Source of the DNA: Akebia trifoliata
Lineage: Eukaryota; Streptophyta; Magnoliopsida; Ranunculales; Lardizabalaceae
Assembly (NCBI GenBank): GCA_017979445.1
Contig: CM030706.1
Span: forward strand, 24,468,281 to 24,532,280
Reading direction: 5' to 3'
Length of the DNA stretch: 64,000 nt
Shown: positions 1 to 11,858 of the stretch, piece by piece
Position numbering within the stretch: the first letter of the stretch is position 1
Layout: every line of letters starts with the position of its first letter
The notes under the pieces: model-generated
Databases searched by the model: none
Told to the model about the DNA's origin: nothing
The model's input: the letters and a program-made list of their open reading frames with translations, nothing else
Translations under genes and position numbers: made by a program

Positions 1-2165
1 CCAAAAAAAAAAAAAATTTATGGTCCAATCGGGGGTCACTTTTGACAACCAGGAATAATCCGAAATTTCAAGGGATATTGAGAATGAAACAATGATTAAT
101 GGATGAGGAGAACATTTTTTAAAAAAACTATTTGATACATTTTTTTATATAAAAAATCACTGCAAAAGTCTAAAAAAATAAAATTATTTAACCCGCAAAT
201 GAGTCGTTATTGCTATACCACCTTTTATTAACGTCACACCAATTCATAGTTTGCAATCACAAACAAAATTAGCCAATATCTAAATATGGTGTACTATAGA
301 TAAAAGTTGGTGTGATAATATAAACAAATCTAAAACACCCAAAAATACGTGGAACCTCCTCAATTAGAGTGATTTTCAAATTAGATTTTTTACTACAAAA
401 GATGTTTTTTTTTTGTTTTTTGTTTTTAATGAATTTTATTTATTAAAAAAAAATAGATTTTCTTTTTCAAAAATCTAGAAGGCCATCGTATCCGATTTTT
501 TTTTTTGACAATCCAAGAGGGCCCAATGACATTAAGCAAGATGTAATATCTTGCTAACTTAATCATGGTAGTGTGACCCAAGAAGTGGGTTCCAAATTGC
601 TTGCAGTGTAACAAATTTCAAAAGGATTTTGTCTTACAAATTGCTAACAGCATGCATACACTTTATTCTATTTTAGATTGTCATGTTGCTGCCACACACA
701 TGTTGCCAACACAACAACACCTAAGAAAAATTTTAAAAAATAAAAATAAATTCACACGACTCAAAAATGCTGTTGCTAGCACTTCACTTACACATCCACG
801 CATCACTCCCTCTTTTTCTTTCGGTATCTCCCTTTACCAAAAAAAGAGAAATCGGCTTCTAACCCCTTCCTTCTCTCTTTTTTTATTTAAAAAAAAACAA
901 AACAAGCAGAATGGGCTTTCTAATAATCTGACCGAAGAAAAAAAGCCTGGAATTTGTTGAAGAGAAAAAAAATTTAGAAAAAACCAGAAAGAAAAGGAAA
1001 TCGATCACGATCGGGTTTGATTTGAACTGTATATAGTGATGCATGTTTTATAATTGAGAAATCTGAGCGTTCCCTACCCGATCTGAACCAGCAAAACTTT
1101 TCGTTTTTTCTTTGACATCCAAGCAGGGACATCGATTCTTGTTAAGAAAAATCTGTTAAACTTTAAGAGGAAACAACGATTTCAAACTTTTAGCCTTGGC
1201 TTTAGAAGAAATCAAAAACTTTCTCCAAATACCAAAAGTTCTAAACCGATTAGAACGGGTGGTTTAAAACGATCGGCCGGTAAGATTAAGCCAATCGATC
1301 TTTGTTTGAAAATGATAGGGTTGGGTGGTCATTTGAAGATTTCAGAGATAAAAGATTAAGGCTCTTGAGGCTTTTAAAAAAATGGAGGGAAGAGAGAGAG
1401 AGAGGCAATGCCTCTGTTGTTGCTATTTTTTTCGTTCTTAAACATATGGAGAAGAAGATAAAAACAGCAGAAACTGTTTTCTGCTAATGACACACCACAC
1501 GTAAAAATCTTTTATTTTTCTAATTTTTTTTTTATTTTTCTTGAAATCCTCTCCTCATCATGAACAACATTAAAAAGGCAAATTTTTTATTTCTTACCAC
1601 ATCACTCATAAATAATTTATTTTCACAACTCGCCGCCTATGCCTAGTAACGTGCTAAAAAAATACATCTAAAATTTTTATAAAAAAAAAAAAAATCCATA
1701 ACTCACATTCCAATGACCCTCATTCCATCTTCAATTTATGTCAATTTAAATATTTCATTATTTAGGGTCATCCCAAAATGACCCTAAATTGAACAAAAAA
1801 GAAAAATTATATGCCAAATCTGAAATATCCAAAATTGAACCAAAGGGTACTAATAAAGGATAATATAAACAAAAAAATAATTCGAATAAAAATGAGTCAA
1901 CACCCATTATTTTATACCATTACCTTCTTGAAATCTTGCATGATTTTAAGGTCATTCTGAATGACTCTTGATGATCCATAAAAAAGTGCCAAACAAAATA
2001 TTCAACATCCAAACCAGTGCTCAATAATTGAGCAAAAAAGAATGATAAAAAAAATACAAAATAATCAAATAAACAAATAACTAAAAATAAAATAAAATAA
2101 TTAAAAAACTAGGTCCTACTGACAATGCTTCCCATACTTGGGGCTTTTCAAGTCTGATCCTCAAA
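1..2165 (-). mobile_element. Duplicate leader (5' UTR) of element A, cut by window edge
   Basis: This stretch repeats the leader found at about 5300-7530 in the same orientation. Shared landmarks are a purine-rich GA tract (1391-1403 against 6721-6737), a segment around 190-250 matching 5340-5420, and the ACTTGGGG-type stretch next to the PBS near 2110-2160. It is A/T-homopolymer rich. The open frames in it (for example 601-960 on the plus strand) are low-complexity and show no domain, so I do not call them genes. Confidence 0.7.
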
Positions 2166-2186
2166 TGTCCTTAGTAGAGTCGCTAC

Positions 2187-2775
2187 TGAAAGCGCCCTCG
2201 ATCCGCGGGGTGCGCGAATCTGATTTTGATTTTTGAGGTTTGGGAGTCGCTACCTAGTCATTGCAGTCTAGGAACCGAACATCGACTCTAAACGGATAAA
2301 ACAATTAATCTACTTAAAAAATAACTAAGTTCGGGGATCACATTACGGGGTTGGAAGGTGTTAGACACCAACCCAGTCTGGTAAACGTCGGTCTCTACTA
2401 ATTTTCAAATAGAACTACATTGCTAAAAATACCTAATCAATAAATTTTTTTTTAAATCTTTACCTTTACGAAGATAACGGTCTTGTTCCCTCAAATCTGG
2501 TAGAGTAGTTCTTCGTACAACACTCCTCTCTTCGTTCTGTCACCGGATTCGTTTCGGATCTCCAAAACAAATTATCTCCTTCTGAATTTTTCTAATTTTT
2601 TTAATGGATTTTTAAGGTATTTTGGAAGGATTTCTAGGTGTTTTTTGAGATAAAATTGGGGCATGGATGTTAGGTAAGGAGTTGGGGCTTCAAAATCGAG
2701 GTTTATGGGAAGCTAGGGAAGTTTTTTTATCTACTTTTTTTAGGATTTATTTTTTGATACGAAAATAGGTTGTAG
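2187..2775 (-). mobile_element. Truncated LTR of element A (U3 missing)
   Basis: Minus-strand LTR fragment with its 3' end (TTTCA) at 2187. A one-base spacer and a PBS-like TAGCGACTC follow from 2185 downwards. It matches the R/U5 half of the LTR at 7546-9158, including the 29-base hairpin at 2347-2375, where one end base is changed. Similarity stops near 2772-2775 at GAAAATAGGTTGTAG and the sequence passes directly into integrase coding remnants, so roughly 1 kb of U3 and the adjacent 3' region have been deleted. Confidence 0.75.
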
Positions 2776-3300
2776 GGATGGTAGGAGATGATGCTGGATC
2801 TTGAACTTTGAACACAAAGTAATCCTTAACTTTGAAGTGTGACCCGTTATCAGATATCAATCCCAAAGGTACTCTGTATTGACTTATGATAGCTGCAGTG
2901 AGGACAACATTGAAACGTTTTGTAACATCTTCTTTGTTCTCGTTGGTATTTTCATTTCATCGAGCAAGTATCTATTCCATGTCAGACAACACCCAAGTTT
3001 GCACCTAACATATCCTCATCAAACCACGTGAACAAGTCTTTTGACATTTCTGAGTAAATCATTATCCCTTCGTATTCCTCTAGGGATAGGATGGTTTCTA
3101 CTTGAATCTCTTTAGGAATTATTTTCTGTTTCGAGATCAATGACTTTTTCTTTCTTGATTAAAAGTTGAACCCAACCCTTATCTTCTTGTTCAAGAAAGA
3201 AATCTATCATTGAAGCCAGATTAGCAGTTAATTCGTTAATGCGTTTGAGGTATTAAAAAATTTCATTTATTCAAATGGGACGACAGACGCCGTTCTAAAC
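2776..3300 (-). pseudogene. Fused RT N-terminus and integrase remnants of element A
   Basis: On the minus strand, about 3240-3000 encodes a decayed counterpart of the segment just before the RT fingers (a KDLFTW..EDM motif, equivalent to the DVFAW..EDMPG motif in F near 59335-59365). About 2960-2776 then encodes the integrase segment carrying the second catalytic Asp (a SDNGSHF motif). RT palm, RNase H and the start of integrase are missing between the two, so an internal deletion of several kb joined them. Stops and frameshifts are frequent, and the fragment is non-functional. Confidence 0.65.
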
Positions 3301-3600
3301 TTGGCAAACGAACTCGACTCATAGATAAGAGTAGACTCAATCCAAAGAAGTCATGACCTTGCTGAAAAAAGAACTCGAGCTAACCCAAATGGCTAATGAA
3401 AACTGAAGATAACTACCCACAATGGGCTTGATTAGGACTGAGAAATTGCTTACAACTGACAGGATTGAGGCACAGTGATCTTCAGGGAACAACTGGGCAA
3501 TGTTGAGAATTTTTGAGGTCATTTCTGATTGTTGACTTGATATTAACATTTGTTCTAACTGACCGGACTTACAACCCTTGCTAGACAATGGATGATTGAG
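3300..3600 (-). pseudogene. Gag N-terminus joined to pre-RT spacer, element A
   Basis: An 83-codon minus-strand frame (3588-3337) begins with residues resembling the gag start of F near 55830-55870 (a SQQ.EM.S motif). It then switches to residues resembling the spacer before RT in F near 58740-58830 (a QLF.EDH motif followed by IKP.VG). Most of gag and all of protease are absent between them. The open frame is therefore a product of deletion, not a gene. Confidence 0.55.
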
Positions 3601-6600
3601 CTTAGGTATAATGATAATCCTTAAACCTTGTCGAATGTGGATTTAATCAACTTTAGTGTTACCCCTTTAATAACATTTTAAATGAACCTTGAGATTTTAT
3701 TGAATTCTATGCACCAATCCATTAAACAATTCATTAATGTAATGATTATTCATGAGGAAAATAATTTTATTGCACTTTTGAAAAATATTGACAAATAATG
3801 TTTTCAAACATATTTCAATAATTTTTCATGTAAAAATAGATCTTTTGTAAATTATTTTTTTTCTGAAAAATATTTTTCTTCATTTACTTTTTTTTTAGAA
3901 AATATTTTCTTTTAGAAAACTTTTTAGGAAAGCATTTCCTTTTGGAAAATTTTATTCTTCTAGAAAACATTTTACTTTTGGAAAGCATTTCTCTTTTTGA
4001 AAACATTTTACTTCTGGAAAATATTTTTCTTCTTTTAAAATGGGTTAAAAATTTGAATTAGAAAAAAGTTTGAATTTCATTTTGATCCAAATGGCTTGGC
4101 CCATAATGATCATTGGATCGAGATGGACTGGATTAAGTTTAAAATGGATTTTTTATTGGGTTGGTGCACCCATTTTAATCAGGTAAAACAAAAAAACTTT
4201 AATCCTTGAGGACAACCATACATTTTGATCTCATCATTCACAAGGTCCCATTCAATAAACAACACGGAAATAGCTACGATAAGTTCGAGTCGTGACCTAC
4301 AGAAGAGGTTTCTAGACTCTAAGCTTACAACGTGCAATGCATTTTTATTTGGCTACCTTTGCTTAAGTACACATATATACCTCTCGAGCGTACTCAATCA
4401 GACGGTACGTGGTGACTTGGTTTGACATACCGTATAAGTGATAATATAAAACTTCAACTCACTTCTTTGAAGCCAAACGCAGTCAGTTTAATCCCCAGAT
4501 CAGAGGTGGCGCGCGATGCTTGAGGATATGCACTCTTAAATCACCTCATTTCTAGAATAGACGTAGTCTATCCTCCTAGTACCGTAGTACATCGGAGCAT
4601 GATCTCTATTAGGCACTGGTTTTGACCAAGAAGTGTAATTGATGTACTTATATTATCTTTGATATACTTATAAGTACGAGTCAAGAGTTGTAGCTTTCAT
4701 AAATGGTTTGGCATCCCACGAGGGGACCGACCACGTACTAGTACTACGTTGGTAAACGGGACATGTGACTGTGTGGCTTACAATAGGTCAAAGGTTCCTC
4801 TAGCCTAGGTGTATCAATATACCTTTCAGAGTCACCTGATCAAACGGTATTGATGCCTCAGTTTAATATACCCTAAGGTACGTGACTGGAGTTGTAGTTT
4901 TCATGAATGACGTCGCATTTCCGAAGAGACCGGGCCACGCACTAGTGTCACGTTGGCTAAATGGGACGTGCAAGAGTGCAAAGCAATAAACGTGCTAGTG
5001 GTGTGTGTAAAACAGGGTAGGGTGTGCCCGGGGCATTTTTCAAATAGATGGGCCCGTGGGCCAGATCAGATCATCAAACCATCAACATATAGATATCAAA
5101 TAAATATTGATCAAAAATATAAAAATATCCAAAACATCTAGTTCAAGATCAAAACGTGCACATCATAGAGATATATCAATCAGACCATGGTATATTGATA
5201 GGCAAAAATCAGATCATGGCATATTAGATAGACAATCAATCAAGATAACACATAAATAATCCTTTATCGACCAATCAAAAAACTCTTTTTTTTTTAACAA
5301 AAGAAAAAATTACTACTAAAACAACTAACAAACAAAATCCTAAACTAATTTGTGTAACCAACAAGTAAGTCGTTACTGCCATGCCATTTTTACTAATACC
5401 ACTCTAATTTTTATGTGGGTCACTAAATAATTACCTTTAACTGAGGTAACATTAGGAAAAATTGGTGTGCCATTAAACAAAAAAAAAAACATAATAATAA
5501 TAAAAATAAATAAATAAAATAAAAAATTCTCCTTAACCATAGAGAGGGTTGCCAATAGTTCTTTAAAACAAAAGAAATAAAAAATTGAGACATTATTTAC
5601 ACATCCATTGTTTACTTACAACACATCAATTCTTTTGAAAATAAATGGTCATTTCATATTGGTTGGTGCGCTACAAGTAAAAATTGATGTGTTAATAACA
5701 ACTTCCAAATACTTTCATCAATAAGCTTCGCCCCTCTTTTGTTTTTTAAAACAAATGGATTTTTTTTTATAATATATGTGTTGTTGTCAACACAACACTC
5801 GCAACAACCCATTACTCACATTTTTGTGGGTTATTTATATGCAACCACCACACAATTTGCTATCATCACGTAAGACCTCAAACTTTTTTATTTTTTTATT
5901 TTTATATCCTTACCATGTTGTTACCAGCATAACACCCACAACACAAAAATCATTTTTTTTTTTGTATGTTGTTGCCAGCAGCCCACAACTTAGAAACGTT
6001 TTTGCTTTTTTTTTTTTTTTTTTTCATTTTTATGTATGTTGCTGCAGCACACACAACTCACAACAGTCACAATTTTTATCTTTTTTTTCTTTTGATTCCC
6101 AAGCAAATTCCAAACAAATGGAATAGACCCAATTTCCACATCATCCAGCCACATCAATCTATGAAGGAAAGCACATGTTTCAGAATTTATAGCTTTACAT
6201 GTTAAAATCTTGTTCTTCGGATGACTACAATTATATAGAACCATCGAAGACCAATTCTTCTTTGGACATACAGTCTGCACCACTCCACCCATCTTAGTAC
6301 TTTTCTTTGTCGTGTAATCAGATGAACATACATTAATGCAAATTTCTCATCAATTAGTTCTGTTAATTCCTTGATGTCTGCAAGATAAATAAAATCACAA
6401 TCCACAAACATTGACCAGCCTTCATAATTAGCTAGATATGGAGTCAAGAATTGAGCAAACGCGAATTATGTACTCTCTGTTGCTCTCTTTTATCTCCAAT
6501 AGAGGTCATTGTTCCTCAAATCAGATTGTTTGATTGGTATCACTTTGATTGGAATCGAGGAATGCTTCAAGATCGAGTGAAGACAAAGATTTGAATTGAG

Positions 6601-7419
6601 TTCATGACTCGGTAGAAGAAAAGAGACAGAAAATAGCAAACCAGAAACGTAATGCTATTTCAAAATGGGTTTTAGGGGGGAGAAGAGATGGGTTTTGGAG
6701 AGGTCACGATCGAAGGGACAGAGAGAGAGAGAGAGAGGGATGCCTCTCCTCTTGCTGTCATCTTCTTTCTTATTAAAGAAGAAGATAAAAAAAGAAAGAA
6801 TTAAAAAACACTAACAGCACCCCACATTAAGAGTTTAAGAATTAAAAATAACTTTTTCTAATAACACACCACCCATCCTAACAGCACATTGAAAACTTAT
6901 ATTTTTTTTCGCTTTTGCTTGCTGTCAATCGACAGATTAACATGCTTAAAAAAAAGAACTTTTTTTTAAAATATTGTCCAAGGACAGATCAAGCACGCTT
7001 AAAATTTTTTTTAATAAAAGAATACTGTCGAAGGATAGATCGATACCTAAAAATAAATAAAAACAAAGTAAAAAAGTTTTTTTTTCTTAAAAAAAATCTA
7101 CATGGTCCAATAACCATCACTCCATCCTCAATGAACCATTCCTTTGCAATCTTGAATTATTTAGGGTCACCCTAAGTGACTCTCAATTGAGCCATAAAAA
7201 ATAATATGCCAAATCAAGGTACTCAAAATCGAACCAAATGATGTCCAATAGAGGATAATACAAGCCAAAAAATATAATTCCATACCATTAACCTCTTGAC
7301 ATCCCGCATTATTTAGGGTCATTATGAATGACCCCAAATTGAATCATAACAAAGATGTGCCAAACAAAAATATTCAACATCCCAATCAATGATCAACAAT
7401 AAAGCCAAAAGAATGATAA

Positions 7420-7450
<31 letters not shown>

Positions 7451-7530
7451 TAAAATAAAATAAAAAATTAGGTCCTACTGGCAACGCTTCCCATACTTGG
7501 GATTTTTCAAGTCTAATCCTCGATAGTCCT
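3601..7530 (-). mobile_element. Leader region of element A
   Basis: Long non-coding minus-strand leader between the PBS and the gag remnant. The part at 4080-5060 matches F 53150-54130 in inverse orientation, including the GGGCCC/CCCGGGGC segment (near 5020-5065) and the imperfect internal direct repeat (near 4690-4790 and 4890-4980). The extra DUF7745-like ORF that F carries at 54350-55546 is absent here: the sequence passes from the leader (near 3830) to the pre-gag spacer (near 3720) in about 100 bp. The rest is A/T-rich homopolymer sequence with GA tracts at 6721-6737. Confidence 0.65.
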
Positions 7531-7544
7531 CAGTGAAGTCGCCA
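7531..7544 (-). promoter_or_regulatory. Primer-binding site of element A
   Basis: TGGCGACTTCACTG on the minus strand, one base inside the LTR 3' end at 7546. It sits at the same place as TGGCGACTCCACT in F (50810) and TAGCGACTCTACT near 2185, which marks it as the PBS of the family. The leading TGG fits pairing with a tRNA CCA end. I cannot name the tRNA with confidence. Confidence 0.65.
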
Positions 7545-7545
7545 C

Positions 7546-9158
7546 TAAAAGTGCTCTCAATCTGCGGGGTGCGTGGATCCACTTTTGACTTTTGAGGTTT
7601 GGGAGTCGCCATCTAGTTATTGCGGTCTAGGAACCGAACATCGACTCTAAACGGATAAACAAATAACTAATCTACTAAAAAATACTGAGTCCGGGGATCA
7701 CATTACGGGGTTGGAAGGTGTTAGGCACCAACCCCGCCCGACAAATGCCGGTCTCTACTAATTCTAAAAAACGATTACATTGCTAAAAAGACCTAAATAA
7801 TAATAATAAAATAAAAATATTTACCTTTGCAATGCAATAGTTTTATTCTCTCAGATCTGATAGAACAGCTCCTCGTATAGTACTCCTCGCTTCGTTCTAT
7901 CACTGGATTCACTTCAGACCTCCAAGACAAAGTACCTCCTTCTTAGATCTGAATATTTCTGATTTGTTTATGGATTTATATATATTTTTGAAGGGTTTCT
8001 AGGTATTTTTTGAGCTAAAGTTGTGGTATGGATGTTAGGTAAGGAGTTGGGGCTTCAAAATTAGGATTTATGGGAGGCTAGGGAAGCTTTTTGACCTGTT
8101 TTTCTTAGGATTTATTTTTTTATACGAAAACAGGTTGTAAAGACCCATATTTATAGATTTTTTTAAGTGCTTGTTTAGATAGAGTTAGTATTTAATTATA
8201 ATTCTTTTAGAAATAGTTATTGTTTAATTATAATTATTTTAGGTAGAGTTATATTTTAATTATAATTATTTTAACTAGAGTTATTATTTAATTAGGATTG
8301 TTTTAAATATAGTTATTATTTAATTAGGATTCTATTAAGGTTTTGACTTTTAGTCTCACTTGATTGACTTTAAGATTTTGACTTTAGTCTTACTTGATTG
8401 ACGTTAAGATCTTGACTTTAGTCTTACTTGATTGAATTTAAGATTAGTCTTACTTGATTGACTTTAATTTCTTGACTTTAGTCTTACTTGATTGAATTTA
8501 AGATTTTGACTTTAGTCTTACTTAATTGATTTTAATTTTAATTAGAATTTCACATTACATTAATTAATATTTTAATTATTAATTTCAGAATTTTTAATTA
8601 TTAAAATTGTAAAATTATCGTTTTGCCCTCGGAGATGACTTTTTACGTTTTAAGTCAGTTTTTGATGTTTTAGGATGTTTTAGAATCGATTTTTCGTAAG
8701 GAATTCAATGGAAATGTTGATTTTTATCATTTATAAAAAATTTGTGCGAAATGATCATGAACTTTATGAGGAGTATTTTCGTAATTTTGTCGAATTCTGT
8801 AAAAATTGGTGAAATGACTTATTTGGTTTTGATTTGTTGTTTTATGTGTTTGAAAGGATTTTCCTAAGGTAACGTAGGCTCTAGAAATGTTTTAAGGTTA
8901 GGGGTATTTTGGTAATTTGATTATTTTTTAGTGATTTTTTTCTTGAAGCTTCTTTTTGTCTGAGAAATGATGATTTCTATATTTTCCTAGCGTAGCATGG
9001 TTCCTACAGTTTTGTTAGTTTGAGATACCTCATCTAGATTTCTAAAACATATCTAGTAACAAAATAAAGCATTGGAATAATCATCCATCATTGGAAATAG
9101 TTTTAATTGGGTTGACGAGTTGATTAATCAGGTGAGTGCAAAAATGGGGTGTCTACAA
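7546..9158 (-). repeat. 5' LTR of element A
   Basis: A full-length 1613-bp LTR on the minus strand. It starts TGTAGACACC at 9158 and ends TTTA (from TTCA) at 7546, next to the PBS. It is homologous along its length to the F LTR at 49071-50808. Two internal landmarks are shared: a run of short repeats containing TTGACTTTAGTCTTACTTGA (8337-8545) and the hairpin GGGGTTGG...CCAACCCC (7707-7735). The right edge joins element B without a visible partner for a target duplication, because the other end of A lies outside the window. Confidence 0.85.
8337..8545. repeat. Short tandem repeats inside the A LTR
   Basis: Six or so imperfect copies of a unit of about 30 bases built on TTGACTTTAGTCTTACTTGA. 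The complementary version occurs at 49845-50010 in the F LTR, so the array belongs to the LTR family and not to this copy alone. It lies in U3, where such repeats can serve as enhancer elements in plant LTRs; that role is inferred. Confidence 0.7.
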
Positions 9159-10382
9159 TGGTACACAGATATAAAGAGAGTGTTGGAAAATCAATAATTT
9201 CTAGAAGAAGCATCGAGGAAGGAACAACAAACCTTACTAAATTAGCATCTCAATTTATCCTGTGCGTAGGAAATTTAAACAAAAGGTCTTATGATGGGAT
9301 TCATTTGTCGTGCGTTGATGAAAATCAAACTGAACAAATAATGGTTGAACTACATTCAGGGGACTGTGGCCCCCAAATGAGTAGGAAAATGTTAGCTAAG
9401 ATAATTATGAGACAATGATATTATTGGCCCACGATGGAAACAGATTGTCATCACATGGTCAAGACTTGCCACAAATGCCAAATACAGGCAAATCTCATGC
9501 ATGTGTCACCTTCTCAATTAGTTGGTCTGACTTCACCGTGGCCGTTCTCAGTTTGGAGAATTGACATTATTGGTAAAATATCGCCTAAGGCGTCAAACGG
9601 GCATAAATACATTCTAGTTGCTATCGATTATTTTACTAAGTGGGTCAAAGCTGCCTCTTATTTTGTCCTCACTGCGTCTCCAGTTGTAAAGTTCATCCAA
9701 ACAAACATCATCAATCGATATGACGTACCTTCGGAACTGATTTCTGATAATGGATCGTATTTCAAAGTTGAAGTTATTACACTGTGTTTGAAGTTCAAAA
9801 TCTCACACTACAAATCATCTCCTTACCGTTCTCAGACTAATGGAGCAGTTGAAGCGGCCAATAAGATTCTAAAGACAATCATCAGGAAAATGTGTCAATC
9901 ACGTCGAGATTGATCAGAAAAATTATCATTTGCACTATGACATATCGAACTTCAATTCGATCCTCTACTGGAGCCACTCCCTACTCCTTAGTATATGGCA
10001 TCGAAGTAGTCTTGTCAGTTGAAATGGAAATTCCGTCTCTCAAGGTCTTGTTGGAAAGTCAGTTGTCAAAAGCAGATTGGGTTCATCAACGGTATGATGA
10101 ATTAAACTTGATCGAAGAAACATGACTAAGAGCTTTGTACCACATGCAAGCTTATCAGAGAAGAGTCGCCCGTGCATTTGACAAAAAGATCAAGGTCTGA
10201 CACTTACAAATCGGGGATTTGGTATTCAAAGAGAATCGGACACCTATCTTTGACCCTAGAGGGAAGTGTAAACCAAATTGTGGAGGTCCGTTCATCATCG
10301 AGAAAATATTACTAGGAAAAGTTGTCAGACTTCAAGACATAATGACATCGAATTACCAGAACCAACCAACCTTGACCAAATC
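9159..10382 (+). pseudogene. Integrase remnant of Tat element B
   Basis: Plus-strand integrase, strongly similar to F 61252-62470. In order it shows the zinc-binding part (a TCHKCQ motif near 9465), the core with the first Asp (RIDIIGKISP, near 9555), the second Asp (SDNGSYF, near 9745) and the Glu in the QTNGAVEAANK segment (near 9840). Nonsense codons at 9417-9419, 9913-9915 and 10123-10125, plus the missing upstream polyprotein, show it is dead. Its left edge is where element A inserted. Its right edge runs straight into LTR sequence, without the roughly 1.4-kb 3' region seen in F. Confidence 0.85.
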
Positions 10383-11128
10383 AATTATAATTAAACAATA
10401 ACTCTACTTAAAACAATTCTAATTAAAATCTAACTCTACCTAAAACAATTATAATTAAACAATAACTCTTTCTAAAAGAATTATAATTAAATACTAACTC
10501 TATCTAAATAAGTACTTAAAAAAATTTATAAATAGGGGTCCTTACAACCTATTTTCGTATCAAAAAATAAGCCCTAGAAAAAGTAGGTCAAAAAGCTTTC
10601 CTAGTTTCTCATAAACCCTAATTTTGAAGTCTTAACTCTTTATCTAACATCCATACCCCAACTTTAGCTCAAAAAATACCTAGAAACCCTTCCAAAACAC
10701 CCCAAAAATCCATTAAAAATTAGAAAATTTCAGAAGGAGATACTTTATTTTGGAGATTCAAAACGAATTCGGTGACAAAACGAAGCAAGGAATATTGTAG
10801 AAAGAACTATTCTACTAGATTTGAGGGAACAAGACCGTTGTTTTTGTAAAGGTAAAGATTAAATTTTTTTTTATTGATTAGGTCTTTTCAGCAATGTAGT
10901 TCTATTTGAAAATTAGTAGAGACCGACGTTTGCCGGACGGGGTTGGTGCCTAACACCTTCCAACCCCGTAATGTGATCCTCGAACTCAATTATTTTTTAT
11001 GTAGATTAGTTGTTTTTATCTGTTTAGAGTCGATGTTTGATTCCTAGACCACAATAAATAGGTAACGACTCCCAAACCTCAAAGGTCAAAAGCAGATCCG
11101 CGCACCCCGTGGATCGAGGGCTCTTTCA
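10383..11128 (+). repeat. Truncated 3' LTR of element B
   Basis: Plus-strand LTR fragment matching F 50060-50808: alternating AACTCTACCTAAAACAATTATAATTAA units, then a leader-like part, the hairpin at 10939-10967, and the end ...CTCTTTCA at 11128. The first ~1 kb (U3) is missing. The join to integrase at about 10380 lies in AAATCAATTATAATT, which could reflect short homology. The base after 11128 begins gag of element C, so 11128 is the outer boundary of B. Confidence 0.8.
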
Positions 11129-11856
11129 GTAGCAGAAAGGTGGATGAAGAAAATTCGTAAAATTTTGAGACACCAAGGAGTTGTAGAGGAATAGTGGCTA
11201 CCTATGGCCTCGTTCATGTTTCAAGAATGATGTCAATTTTTTGTGGGACTTCATTATGAGGGCTTGAAATGTGGACCAGATGACATGGGTACAATTTGAG
11301 GAGGTATTCTATGATAAATACTTCCCTGGGGCTCTGCTAGATCAGAAGGTGAGAGAATTCATTGACTTGGCACAAAAACCATAACTGTTAGATAGTACGA
11401 GGTGAAATTTGTAGGGTTGTCTCGATTTATGCCACATTTGATTTCTACGGAGGAGTTACAGATCAAGCAATTTTAATAAGGTTTATGGCCTTTTATGAGA
11501 GAGAAGCTTATTTCAATAGACATAATCACGTACACAAGGATGGTTGATAAGGCCTTGTTAACAGAAAGTGAACTAGCATCAAGAAAATTTGAAATCAATA
11601 AAGGCTGAAACGATACACAAAAATTTGCATCATAACATCGACATGGCCAAGAATTGATCATGGGAGGCCAATAGACAAAAAAATGTAACATGATTCGGGA
11701 TTGTCCACATAGAGGTGCTTAGTATCCCCAACAATAGTGCCAAGATCAACATCAACAGTTGATTCAACTACAACACCCTCAATGTCAGACTAGACCAAAC
11801 TCTGTATGATTTCGGTGTCGGCAACAAGGTCACATTCAAAAGAACTGTTTGTTAAG
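11129..11856 (+). pseudogene. Gag of Tekay element C, with broken zinc knuckle
   Basis: Decayed gag with the family's core motifs: AERWMKKI near 11131, a YDKYFPGA-like stretch (near 11310-11335), VREFIDLAQK-like (near 11350) and FVGLSRFMPHL (near 11410-11445). A single CCHC zinc knuckle lies at 11807-11851 (FRCRQQGHIQKNC), but its first Cys codon has become TGA. Several other frameshifts are visible. Gag is the virion structural protein. The sequence begins directly at the B LTR end, so the N-terminal part lies elsewhere. Confidence 0.75.
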
Positions 11857-11858
11857 AA

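Larger units (their letters stand above)
1..9158 (-). mobile_element. Rearranged Tat-lineage Ty3/gypsy retrotransposon A
   Basis: This minus-strand element reads from its 5' LTR at the right edge (outer end 9158, starting TGTAGACACC on the minus strand) leftwards through a PBS, a leader, short gag/pre-RT/RT/integrase remnants, a truncated second LTR and a second PBS and leader that run off the window. The order LTR-leader-pol remnants-LTR-leader is not that of a normal element, because a leader follows the second LTR. It fits a concatemer left by unequal recombination and then trimmed by deletions. Its right end abuts the integrase-upstream region of element B, so A inserted into B. No open polyprotein remains, so A cannot be autonomous. 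The assignment rests on close similarity, read by eye, to element F at 49071-64000. Confidence 0.8.

Noticed and set aside
601..960. 119-codon plus-strand frame
   Set aside because: It lies in the non-coding leader of element A, on the opposite strand, with low-complexity Lys/Phe/Asn content and no domain. The duplicate leader near 5900-6700 does not conserve the frame.
5776..6126. Cys/Phe-rich frames in both strands near 5776-6292
   Set aside because: Produced by T-homopolymers and ACACAACA repeats in the leader of A; no similarity to a protein family and not conserved in F.
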